This document shows, in pieces, positions 10,244 to 19,803 of a stretch of DNA of 64,000 bases (position 1 is the first letter of the stretch; each line of letters starts with the position of its first letter). The notes beneath the pieces are model-generated. The model searched no databases. It saw nothing but the letters and a program-made list of their open reading frames with translations, and was not told where the DNA came from. The DNA is taken from contig OZ017750.1 of the NCBI GenBank assembly GCA_963969365.1, forward strand, positions 1,054,001 through 1,118,000. Direction: 5' to 3'. Source of the DNA: Asterochloris sp. CNOR1. Lineage: Eukaryota > Chlorophyta > Trebouxiophyceae > Trebouxiales > Trebouxiaceae. A program made the translations under genes and the position numbers.

Positions 10244-13200
10244 ATGCTGTTGCAGGCTGTGCAAGCCCCTGCGGCCAAGCTGAGCTCTGAGGATGAACAC
10301 CGGGAGGCTCTGGAGGAGCAGCGCTGCAGCACAGCCTATGAGGCAGTGCAGGACTTTGAGCAGAGCCACTGCTTGGTTGTGCCCAGCATGGGCCAGCCGT
10401 ACTTTGAGGTGGAGTTGCTGTCTTCTCAGGCATGTCGCCACAGCCGCTGGCTGCCTGCCTGCACCCGCTTCCTGGTGGGGCCACAGGTGTTGCACACACA
10501 CAAGTGCAGGCTGCCTTGTCAAGCTGGGATGCTGGCTTGTCTGGTGCCATGGCAGGCTCGTCCCAGAAGCCTCGACTAATGCCGCACATATGACAAGAGG
10601 ACTGGCTGTCCAGGCTGGCAGCGAAGTACAGCCTGCAGCTGGTGGAGCAACCATTACACATGCTGCTCTGCTCCATCATGCAGCTGCAGCTGGTAAATCC
10701 CCCAATATACATGCTGCTCTGGTCCATCACTGCAGCTGTGGGATACTGCTGCAGGGGAGGGCCCACCTGGCCAGGACTCTGCTGCGCTGGGGGAAGGCCT
10801 TGGGCGCAAGGCCTGAGGTGGCCCATGACAGCGTGCTGGTGATGGACCGCGTCATGTCCACAGGAATTGAGGTGGGTGCTTTCTACTGCTGCCAAAGGTC
10901 TGATGCCCTTGGGGGTCACGTGGAAGCCGTGGTGGGTGGTCCCTCTACTGTCGCCCCAGGTCTGCAGCCTGTGGTCAGGAGGCCCTCTGTTGCTGCCCCA
11001 GAGGTGTTCATGTCTTTGGCGTCTGACCGGCTTGCCTGCAGGGCCTGCGTTCAGACCTGGCCGGCTGTTCATCCCATGAACCTAAGGATAAGGCTGGTGG
11101 CCATGCACAGGCCCATCTCCTTGATGCATGGATGTGCTACTACTGCTGCATCATGCAGTGGGTGCCTGGCTGGGCCCCTGGGTTGCTGCACCTCAGTGCG
11201 CGAGTTGTTTGACGCAGGCGGGGCTGTCGCAGCCTGCTGCAGCACTTCCATGCACCCCCTGCAGAGCTGATGTGCTGTGGGCAGCTGTGTCTGCCCAAAT
11301 GGGGTGCTGGCACAGGTTGCACTGCTGCAGTGCTGGCGCAGGTGGCATTGGCGCAATGCGTCTCTTTGACAGCGCTCGCCTGCGTAACACCCTAGCCTTT
11401 CAGGCGCCCAGCTGCTGCCTAAAGCCTCCAGATTTGCACATGCGTTGCAGTTCTTGGAACTGTCTGGTTAGCGCAGGCCATCAAATGCATGAGTGCCACC
11501 ATGCATGGCTGTGTTGCAGCCACAGCACGTTGAGGGGCGGAGTAGCGGGCCTGCTGCGCTGATCTCAACACAGTCACACCTTGTGTGAGCTGGACTCATG
11601 CGCATGCTGCCTGCTACAGATCCATGACAATTTGCTGGAGCTGCTTGCGGCGTCCTGCCTGGTGGTGGCCTGCCAGCAGGGTCAGGGCGCAGATGCTCAC
11701 CAACTGCAGCAGAGCGTAGAGCGTGTGACTGGGCTGCAGGTGGGCTCTGCTTTCATTTCTAAAATGACTGCTGCTCTGCCTGTATCCCAGTCCAGACATT
11801 AGCTGACCGCCAGCTTCAGCAGGATGAGGAGGATGTGACGCGCCAGCAGGTGAGGTTTCCGTTCAATCCTGGGGCTGACTACTGCTTTGCTACTACTGCT
11901 TTGCATCCCAAGCCAGACATGCTTTGCTCGCCAACTGCAGCAGGTCTTGGAGCGTGTGATGGGGCTGCAAGTGGGTGCTGCGGCACACACATGGTGTGCG
12001 CTTTGTATGTGCTGTAAATAAGGCTTCAAATGCTGCAGCGTCATGGTGAGGAGGCATGTGACAGGGCTGCAGGTAGGCGCTGCAGGGCACACATGCTGCT
12101 GTGCTTTGTGTGGTCGAGCTTCAAATGTGGGCACAGGTGGCTGCAGCTGGACTGCAGCAAGTGGCAGGGCCACAGGTCGGGCTTTTGCGCGCACATGTTT
12201 GTTGCTGTTGGATGGACGGGCTGCAGATGGGGACTCAGGATGCTGCCGCAACCTGAGCCTGCTTTGCAGCTCGTGTGCACGCAACACCCCCGCAGGCGGC
12301 TGCTCAGTGCTGATACCCTACGCAGGGCTCCAGGCTGCAGATGTACAGAGCTGCCCTGCCCTCCACTCATGTTGCTGTCACAGTGCCCCGCCCCTGCAGG
12401 CGGCTTCCACAATGCTCTATACATGAGCCTGTATGACAGCCCCTGCAGGAGGAGTGGAGTGTTCCCCAAAGTATCCTGTGCAGGGTTCTTCTGCTTTGTA
12501 CAGGCCATTGCTCTGCAGCAGGCGATTTGCAACCCACTTCACCAACCCGCTGCAGGCCGTTGCACTGCAGCAGATGGAGTGGAATGTGCGCCGCGCTCTG
12601 AGTGGGGACACCAGCGCCATCTCCACCCTGCGCGTGCTGCACCTGTACCTGGAGCGCCTGGGCAGCCGGCACCTGCCCAGCGCAGCCCTGCAGGTGCGCT
12701 GGACAACTGGCGCCAGCTGTGCGGCATCTTTTGTCTGGCAGGGTCCAGTGCAGCCCTGCAAGTGAGCCGGACAAGTGGCTCTAGGTGGCCCCCTCCACCC
12801 TGGCTGCACTCAAAGTGAGTAGATGCCACCAGCGCGACGCAGGCCTGTAGGTTGATGAGGGAGGGAGGTGAGCTCATGTATTGCAGACCTGTGAGGGCGA
12901 TCCGTCCTTAGGCATATGCTTGGCTGCTTATCAACAGCTACCAGGCTACGGCTGCTTTGCCCTTTCGTGAGGTGCAAAGGATGTTGTGTGCTGTGCCTGT
13001 GTGGGGGGCATTTGGCATTGACCTGCCTGGTGGACCTGCAGGTCGGCCAGGTGAACGGCATAAAGCATTGTCTGCACCCTCTAACTTTGTGATGATGTAT
13101 TGCAACCCAGAGGCATTGTGTTTGATGCAGGCAGCTGTGGCTGGCAGGACCTGTGCCCTGGTGGAGCAGAGCCTGCTGGACGTGGCTCTGATGAAGTGCC

Positions 13201-14209
13201 GCCCCTCTGTGGTGGCGGCCGCTGTGCTGTATGCGGACAGGCGCCGGCGGGGAGTCATCCCCTTCTGGCCAGTCATGCTGGCCAAGCTCACAGGATATGC
13301 TGACATGGGGAGCCCTGAGCTCAGCGCTGCCATCAAGGCTGCACTGAGGCTGGCAGGGCACCCTGCGGTGAGTGGCTGTGGGGGTGCCTGGACAACTCCG
13401 TGCTGGCCTGAGCTTAGCACACCTTGACATATCACATTGCGCATTTTTACAACCATAGATGACTCTGCACGCGCCCTGGCCGCTTGAGGGCTCAGCAAGA
13501 TTGAGTTGAATTAGGGGCAACTCAACAGGGCAGCCTTGACATCAGCGTTGCCTTGAAGACTATGCTCAGGCTGGAAGTCAAGCTGCAGTGAGTGGCTCTG
13601 CATGTGCCTGACCTGCGACACCTGCAGATGACTTTGCGGGTCCCAGCAGGGCAGGGGTTTGCTGCGGCAGATTGTGAGTGTCGCAGCCTCCGAGGTGTGG
13701 AAGGGCACTGATGGTGAAGCAGCAGTGATCTGCAGGCTGCGCATGCAAAGGGGTGCCGGCAGCATGTCAAACCTAAAAGCGTGCTATGCGCAAAGGCATC
13801 GTCCCAAAGCTGCAGTCCTTGTGTCTGGGCTTGATGTGGCTGTGCATTTGCCCTCCAGCTGCACTCCTTGTGTCCGGGCATATTCAACTGCGCGTCTGCC
13901 CTCCAGAGACAGCCTCGTGCCCCACATGTACCACTGCCCGGATGCCAGGCAGCCTTGGCTGACCTCTCCTCAGACTGTGCTGCCCTCCCGCTGCAGAGCC
14001 CGCTGCAGTCCCCCTCGGCGCCCCAGCTGCAGGCCCTGGATGCCCGCAGCAGCAGCCCTGTTGGGGGCCTCATCACCTCCCAGCTGAGCCCTGGTCCCCT
14101 GGGACCCACCACACCGCTTCTGGCACCTCCGCGACCCATGCAGCATGCCGCTGACCTGTACACTACCCCGGGGCTGCCCCACACAGGCAGCTCTGCCAGC
14201 CTGCCCTGA
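10244..14209 (+). CDS. Cyclin with N- and C-terminal cyclin boxes
   Basis: The product is a cyclin, the regulatory partner of a cyclin-dependent kinase. Firm, phase-matched exons are 10755-10871, 11620-11739, 11796-11849, 12556-12693 (or from 12571), 13131-13367 and 13997-14209. They give the N-box ('LARTLLRWGKAL', 'DSVLVMDRVMSTGIE', 'LAASCLVVACQQ', 'QMEWNVRRALSGD', 'LRVLHLYLERLGSRHLP') and C-box ('LLDVALMKCRPSVVAAAVLY', 'GVIPFWPVMLAKLTGY'). The C-terminal tail is Ser/Pro-rich with several SP/TP sites. The 5' part is uncertain: an open segment from ATG 10244 ('AYEAVQDFEQSHCLVVP') and a small exon near 10600-10634 ('DWLSRLAAKYSLQL') probably belong, but splice sites there are weak. The subclass (A, B, D or other) cannot be assigned, and no destruction box is visible. 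Confidence 0.8.
11718..12090 (+). repeat. Junction echoes of a cyclin exon end (5' splice site)
   Basis: The end of exon 11620-11739 with its donor ('GCGTGTGACTGGGCTGCAG' then GTGGGCTC) recurs in decayed form at about 11949-11985 and 12050-12085, each followed by GTGGGTGC or GTAGGCGC. The intervening exon 11796-11849 lies between the original and the copies. Confidence 0.6.
12670..12790 (+). repeat. Junction echo of cyclin exon 12556-12693 end
   Basis: The exon end and intron start at 12675-12720 (CAGCCCTGCAG, then GTGCGCTGGACAACTGGC) are repeated at 12748-12785 as CAGCCCTGCAA, then GTGAGCCGGACAAGTGGC. The offset is about 72 bp. The copy keeps a usable GT donor. Confidence 0.65.
13308..13615 (+). 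repeat. Junction echo of cyclin C-box exon end
   Basis: The last 55 bases of exon 13131-13367 and the following donor (GTGAGTGGCTGTG) are copied at about 13528-13612, which also ends in GTGAGTGGCTCTG. The offset is about 220 bp and divergence is moderate. Confidence 0.6.
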
Positions 14210-15141
14210 CTCAAGCAGGGCAGGCCGGCAGCAGCATGCTGCCCCATGCTGCCAGCCATCATGCCCAGCCACAGCAGGGCAGGCAGCTCAGATGTGGCAG
14301 TCCCTTTGGCTGCATGAGCCAAGGGTCTGCTGCGCAGAGATGTAGCTTCAGGCCCCTCCACAGCACGCACATGTATAGCAGCAGCAGTAGGCGACCTGAG
14401 TGGGTGCCAGATTGAAGTTTCATTGTAGTCACAGCACCTAGTCACATGGCAGTGTCCCATCACCGGCCTGAAGAATCATCACCTTCAGTGCAGGATGGGG
14501 CTGCGCACTTAGGTTGCCATCGGGCATGCATTGGGCAGGAAGCCATTGTTTTCATTGCTTTAGGCCCCATTTGAGCTGGCCCGAAGGGCCTGTCCCTAGG
14601 CCATTTGCAGGGCATGTCAGCTGCTAGGCAGCTGGCTTGCGTTGCCTGTGTCAGAATTGCTAGCGGTTTCATGATTTGTGTGTTTTGCTTTTCACCCGCC
14701 TGCATGATCCCTGCATGTTCCCCATTTGGCAACATTTGACAATTTGCTGCAGCACATGAGCAAGTGACCCTGGTCAATGCTCAGCTGCCAGCTGCAGACA
14801 GGCTGGCAGAATGAGTGTAGAGTTCCTGATGCATGACCTGCCCAAGATGCTGAAGCAGATGAGAGTTAGTCCCTTGAATCAATAAATCTGCAACGCATTT
14901 TCCTGAAATGTGTAAGTGCAGCATTAGGTCTGATCCATCCAGCTTCAATCTGCCGAACACAAGCAGCTCATCTGCATGAATACCAGTCTCTGACCTTTGA
15001 GCCTTAAGTTGTTGCCAAATTTCCCCTCCAGTCGCAGTGATCTGGCACCGCCACCTCAGGTGGGAGTCTGCTGTCGAGTTGTTGGAAAAGCTTCAGTCTG
15101 AGCCTGCTGACCTGAGCACACCACATGCAGGGCACAGCAGG
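14210..15141. other. Spacer between cyclin and FLU genes
   Basis: This 930-bp stretch has no convincing ORF on either strand. It becomes AT-richer after 14560. It contains AATAAA near 14881 and TGTAA at 14911-14915, a possible distal 3' end for the cyclin transcript. The FLU promoter and 5' UTR must lie in its last few hundred bases. Confidence 0.45.
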
Positions 15142-18100
15142 ATGTCAGTTCCGCTCACTGTGGCACACGGCATGCTGGCCAGCCCCAGCAGGCCAAAGCT
15201 GGCCAGGACAGCGCTGCAGCAGAGGGCAAGCAGATGCCCCCTGTGTTGCGAGGCAGCACAGGTGGGCCATCAGCAGCACTGCCCAAGGGACAAGCAACAC
15301 CATTTGCTGCCTAGTGACAGCTGGTGGCCTCTGCTGCTGCACAGTTGCCGTGTGCATGCAGGCATCAGAGGCCACCTCACATGAGCCAGCGACTAGCACC
15401 AGTGGGCGGGAGCACAGACTCGGTGTAACAGCCAGGCTCAGACAATGCGCACCAGGGCTGGCGGTCGCTGCTGGGCTTGCTCTTGCATCCCCTGCCTTTG
15501 CTGAAGTTGCAGAGGCTAACTTCTCAGACACCACTCCATTTCTGCAGTCGACAGGTGAGGCGGGCAGTTCTGCATCACAAGGCTGAAGGCACAGCCAGGG
15601 CGGTGGGTGCCACCGCCACACAATGCCCAAAGATCGAATTTGACGAGTTTGCTCTTCAACTGTTGGCAGGCAAGGGCTCGGTACAGACAAAACCACTGCT
15701 CTGGCTTGGGCTGCTGAGTGGACAGGAGACGTCTGTGTGGAACATGTAGCTAAGGCCCATTCCATCAGCTGGAGCAGCACCAATGCTCAGGCCCTGCGCC
15801 TTACCAGAGAGTGACAAGCTCCGCACCAACAGGTGCCTAGCCCAGGAGGTGAATGCCCACTGTCGCACAGGCTGGGTTGTGCCTTCCCAAGACCTGCCCT
15901 CAGCGCTGCAGGCGGCAAGGGCCCACTGGCCCAGGAGGAGGCGAGGTGGCTGCGCCTGCGCACAGAGAAGGAGGGGGAGGCTATTGAGGAGCTCAAGCGC
16001 CAGAGGAGTGTGCTGGAAGCTGAGGCCAGCAAGAGCCAGCGGGAGGGGCAGCTGTGCGCCACGCCCTTTGGGGTGGATGTTGTCGGCATCACTGAATTTA
16101 TTGCGCTCACTGGCGCCCTCGTGGGAGGTGATTTTCTCACAGCAGCTTTGTGCATGCCAGCTGCATGCAGGGAGCTGCATGGGCAGGCCTTGTGAGTTAA
16201 AGGGTGCCGCTTGCTGTGTGCTGGCAGCGGAAGACAGAAATATGCCGGTTGGGGGACCAGCGCTGGCTGGCGCCTGTTTGGGATAAGATGGGCAGCGCTC
16301 CTCCCCTGCACAGTGCAGCTTCTGGCTTTGGCAGATGGATATCAGCCTCCTTGCAGTGACATAGGCTGTCTTCCGAGGTGATGATGATACACGGGCAGCC
16401 TGAGGCCAAGCACAGCTAGAATGGAGCTCATGCCTGGATGGTGCCTGCCACATGTTGACACTCTCCAGTCTCATGCCGCATCTCCATCTGCAGGCTTCTC
16501 AGCTCGCCAGCGCAAGCAGGAGTTGGAGCGTCTAAACGAGCAGCTAAGAAAGATCAACATGGGGCTCAGGCAGCAGGCACGAGCAGGCACTGTGTACGCT
16601 CCTGGGCTGACTTATGCACCGCCCCCTTCAGATCAGGCACAGGTGCGACTGCACATGCAGCACCTGTCCTGTGCCGATGGAGCTCTGTTCAGTTTCAAAT
16701 GGAGCATTTTTGTGCAATGCCTGTCCTGCACCCAACACTGGATTCCGGTGGGGTTGACAGAGCCCTGCAAGACCTGCTGAAGATGGCATTCTGGAGTCAG
16801 GACTAGGCTGTGCTCAATCACAGAGCAGCTGTGAAGCTGCAACCCACATAGAAGGAGTACAACGACCACAGACACCACACAGAGCAGCAGCGCAGCTGGA
16901 AGCCAGAGGCTGCAGTGCCTGCTGCAGGTCAGCGGCTTTACCAGCGTGGGGGAGGGCGGCCCTGCAGGTGGGGCATTGCCCACCGGCCCCGCTGCAGCGT
17001 CTGCAACGCTGGCGACGCCAGCTCAGCAGACGGAAGGGGCCGTCAGCAGTGTGCTGCAGGTGGGTCCTGGCAAGCAGACCACCGGGGTGCTTAGCATGAT
17101 GATGTCCAGCCTGATACTGCAGCAAGGCGGAGGCATGCCGCACTCTCTACCAGCAGCTGATTGACTGCCATCCAGCTGGCTCGCTGAGCAGCTTGCCACC
17201 CGTGCTAGCTCTGCAGCTTGTCTGTGCCTGCTGCGTTTGCTCAAGTCACTACATGCAGCTTTGTTGGCGGGCCACTGCGAGCCACTTGAGCTGACTTGCC
17301 TGGCGCAGAGGCTGACTAATGCGGTGCTGCCCTGCCTTGGGGGCATGTTGCCCCATCATGTGGCTGCCCCTGCAAGCCCATCAGACTGTCTGCTTGCGAA
17401 CTGCTCTGCTGATGTTCACCTGCCGCAGAAGCTGAATGATGCTGTGGACGCTGCCGAGGAGGCCGCCGCGGTGCGGCCACCACTCCCCGCCGGCGCAGCC
17501 ACCTCCAGCGTGATGGCCAGCATGGACGAGGACGACATGACCACGGAGGCAAAACAGTGCCTGCTTGCGCTGCGGGAGGGCAAGCGGTGAGCTTCGTGCC
17601 ATTAGAAGCCGCCCTGGGGGCCTCATGCAAGCAGCATCCCTGCAGGTGCTGTTGCGTGCTGCCTGAGCCGCACCTTGCCGCCAATTCCTGACACAGATCC
17701 TAAAAGCCTGCTGATGCTGATGAAGGGCGGACAGAGAGCGCAGTGCCACCACCAGCAGCTCTGGGTACCGGATCCTGCACTTTGCTGTCTGGTAGACAAG
17801 TTGGCTGCTGATGTTTGCGACATGGGCCATGCAGTGCCTGCCTGCGCTGAGGAAGGGCAGGCAGTGGGGAAGGCACCCTACAACCAGCCTGTGGCACCCT
17901 TGCACAAGCAAACGCCGCTGTGCGTGCCAGGCTCCCAGGTGGACACAGGCCTTTCGCTGCAGTCTGCAAGGAACCCTTCCCAGCAGCATGGTAGCTGGGC
18001 AGCCCGAGCTACGTGCAGTCAGCATCGCCACTTCGTGCTGTGGTCTGCCCAGAGAGGCAGCAGAGGCCCACAGCTGTCCTGCATGCCTTGCCGGCTACTG

Positions 18101-19203
18101 AAGGACTGCAACACCTCTGCTGGCCTGCACAGCATGCAGCTGGGCCCACTGATGTCCTGCATGCCGTGCAGGTTGCTGAGGGCTCCTCGGTCATGGCTGG
18201 CTTGCACGACATGCTACATGCTGAAGTCTTGGCCATGGCCTGCCTGCCCAAGATGCAGCATCACATGCCACGTCTTCTGGTGTGTAGTTTGCCCTGCAGG
18301 GTGCCAAAACCCCTCAGCCATGGCCTGCCTGCACAGCATCAGCCCACCATGCCTGACGGTCCCTGCCTGCCCTGCAGGACGCTGAAGGTGCGCAAAGTGC
18401 TCCGCCACCATGGTGGGCTTGCGTCAAAGCCACTTGCTGGCCCTCATACATGCCCTGCAGGGTGCTGAAGGAGGGCAATGGCTTCTAGCCATGGCTGGTC
18501 TAGGCGCGGCTGGATGTGCTGGTGTCTCAATGCCCTGAAAGGAGCGTGGGCCCCTCAGCCATGGCCTGCATGCACAACAGGCCGAGCCTAGTGCTAAGCT
18601 GGGCGCCCTGCAGGGTGCTGAAGGAGCGCAACGACTCCACCGCTGCGGTCGGCTTGGACAAGCTGGCCGTCAGCCTTCATGTTACATGCTCTGCAGGATG
18701 CTGAAGGAGCGCAATGGATCCTCGGCCATGGTGCGCTTCGAGAAGGCCCACATGCTGGCAAGGTACACGGGCGACAAGGTGCAGCAGCGGCGAGCGGTGC
18801 GTGGCCTGGCAGCTGCGGCCAGGCTGCAGGGGCAGCACAAGTCGGCCATCGAGCACTTGAAGCAGGTGCTGAAGCTGTCGAAGCAGATGGACGACCACGT
18901 GGGGGATGCAGATGCCTACGGCACCATCGCAGACTCGTACACAGACCTTGGCGAGTTTGAGAAGGTGTGGCTGCAATGCAACCTGCACCAGTGCGTGACT
19001 GTCCTGCATGCAGCCTGACTGCCACGGGAACAAAGTGGCTGCTCTCAGAAGCAGTGTGTGTTCGTCCTGCAGAGAGCGCAATGCAATCTGCTCCCATGAG
19101 ATCACGTTTTGCAAGAGGGCTGACGAGGCTCCGTCTATTGCTGCAGGCCGCACGTTTCTATGACAAATACATCGAAATGATGGCAACAGATGGTCCTGTT
19201 TGA
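15142..19203 (+). CDS. FLU: FLU-like negative regulator of tetrapyrrole (chlorophyll) biosynthesis
   Basis: The predicted protein (430 aa) matches FLU, a plastid membrane protein that binds glutamyl-tRNA reductase through C-terminal TPRs and restrains 5-aminolevulinate synthesis. Eight exons join in phase: 15142-15261, 15362-15554, 15912-16127, 16494-16642, 16928-17059, 17429-17586, 18697-18964, 19147-19203. Residues 1-70 look like a plastid transit peptide; 73-87 ('LAVAAGLALASPAFA') look like a thylakoid-transfer signal. A charged coiled coil covers about 111-148, followed by the hydrophobic 'GITEFIALTGALVGGFSARQ' and 'KQELERLNEQLRKINMGLRQ', a FLU hallmark. The TPR end has 'HKSAIEHLKQVLKLSKQM', 'GDADAYGTIADSYTDLGEFE' and 'AARFYDKYIEMM'. 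The start is the only in-frame ATG of exon 1. The 1.1-kb intron before exon 7 holds a large echo array. Confidence 0.93.
18070..18760 (+). repeat. Junction-echo array of FLU exon 7 (3' splice site plus exon start)
   Basis: The true acceptor and exon start at 18687-18760 (CTGCAG then GATGCTGAAGGAGCGCAATG) are preceded by about seven decayed copies starting near 18083, 18155, 18290, 18365, 18450, 18525 and 18603. Most retain CCTGCAGG, GCTGAAGG and a CATGGCCTGC-like block. Period is about 65-135 bp. The copies at 18450 and 18603 are closest to the true exon; the rest fade with distance. Several keep an intact AG acceptor. Confidence 0.8.
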
Positions 19204-19343
19204 GGACCTTTGCTGACTACCATATCGGCAGGCAGAATTTGCCTGCAAGCCTCTTTGCCAGCTGCTTGGAAGTTTGAATCTCCCCCTCTCCCCCGACATC
19301 AAAAAAATGGCCTCCCATCCTTGGTGATTTGACAGGCAGGAAA

Positions 19344-19348
19344 TGTAA
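19344..19348 (+). terminator. Candidate TGTAA polyadenylation signal of FLU
   Basis: TGTAA is the usual green-algal polyadenylation signal; this copy lies 141 nt after the FLU stop codon, a typical distance. The cleavage site is not identifiable from sequence alone. Confidence 0.55.
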
Positions 19349-19363
19349 CAACAGAATTGCTCT

Positions 19364-19400
19364 GCCAGATTCCCGTTGAACGGGATTCCTGGCTTTTTTT
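19364..19400 (+). other. Hairpin followed by seven T residues
   Basis: GCCAG (19364) pairs with CTGGC (ending 19393), enclosing an inner CCCG/CGGG stem with a TTGAA loop. Seven T follow at once. It resembles a structured 3' end or a Pol III stop, but no box A or box B partner was found. Confidence 0.35.
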
Positions 19401-19803
19401 CCTCCACAGTTCTTTGCCCGCCGTACATGCCCGCTTATAGTTTCTGAGACGTAGTTTTGAGTCCACGGTGCGTTGAGCACCCGGTCACCCATACAGTTTT
19501 TTGCAAGCTTGTGCAAACCCCCACCCATCCCTGCACGCTTTATCGAGTCATGCTAGCCCCGTGACTTCATGGAGCATAAAGCAGGTCCATCTACTTACCA
19601 GTGACATCAACCTCATCAACCTTCAAGCCCTGTGCTGCAGTCCTCCTGATGGCATGTTCGTTTTGAGGGCCCAAGGTCGCCCTCAACATCCACTGGCCAC
19701 AAGGACAAGGCAACTTGGACACCTTCCGCAGGTAGATCTTCCCACCAGCGGTTACCCTCAACAACCACTGTGCACATGCTGTTTGGCAGGTTGTCTATGA
19801 ACC

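Larger units (their letters stand above)
19204..19803. other. FLU 3' UTR and spacer
   Basis: This 600-bp stretch is AT-richer than the exons. It holds a candidate polyadenylation signal (TGTAA, 19344-19348) and a small hairpin followed by a T run. After about 19500 it should hold the promoter of the next gene. No ORF here is convincing. Confidence 0.5.

Noticed and set aside
10107-11072. 321-codon ORF on the minus strand
   Set aside because: It runs antisense to cyclin exons and introns, has no domain, and its composition mirrors the CTGCAG-rich plus strand. Long antisense ORFs are common in this GC-rich DNA.
13522-14463. 313-codon ORF on the minus strand
   Set aside because: It is antisense to the last cyclin exon and its intron, rich in Arg/Ala/Gly/Cys, with no motif and no splice or start support.
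18070-18760. CRISPR-like array
   Set aside because: The units have no constant repeat and variable spacer; they are decayed copies of one exon edge in a eukaryotic intron.
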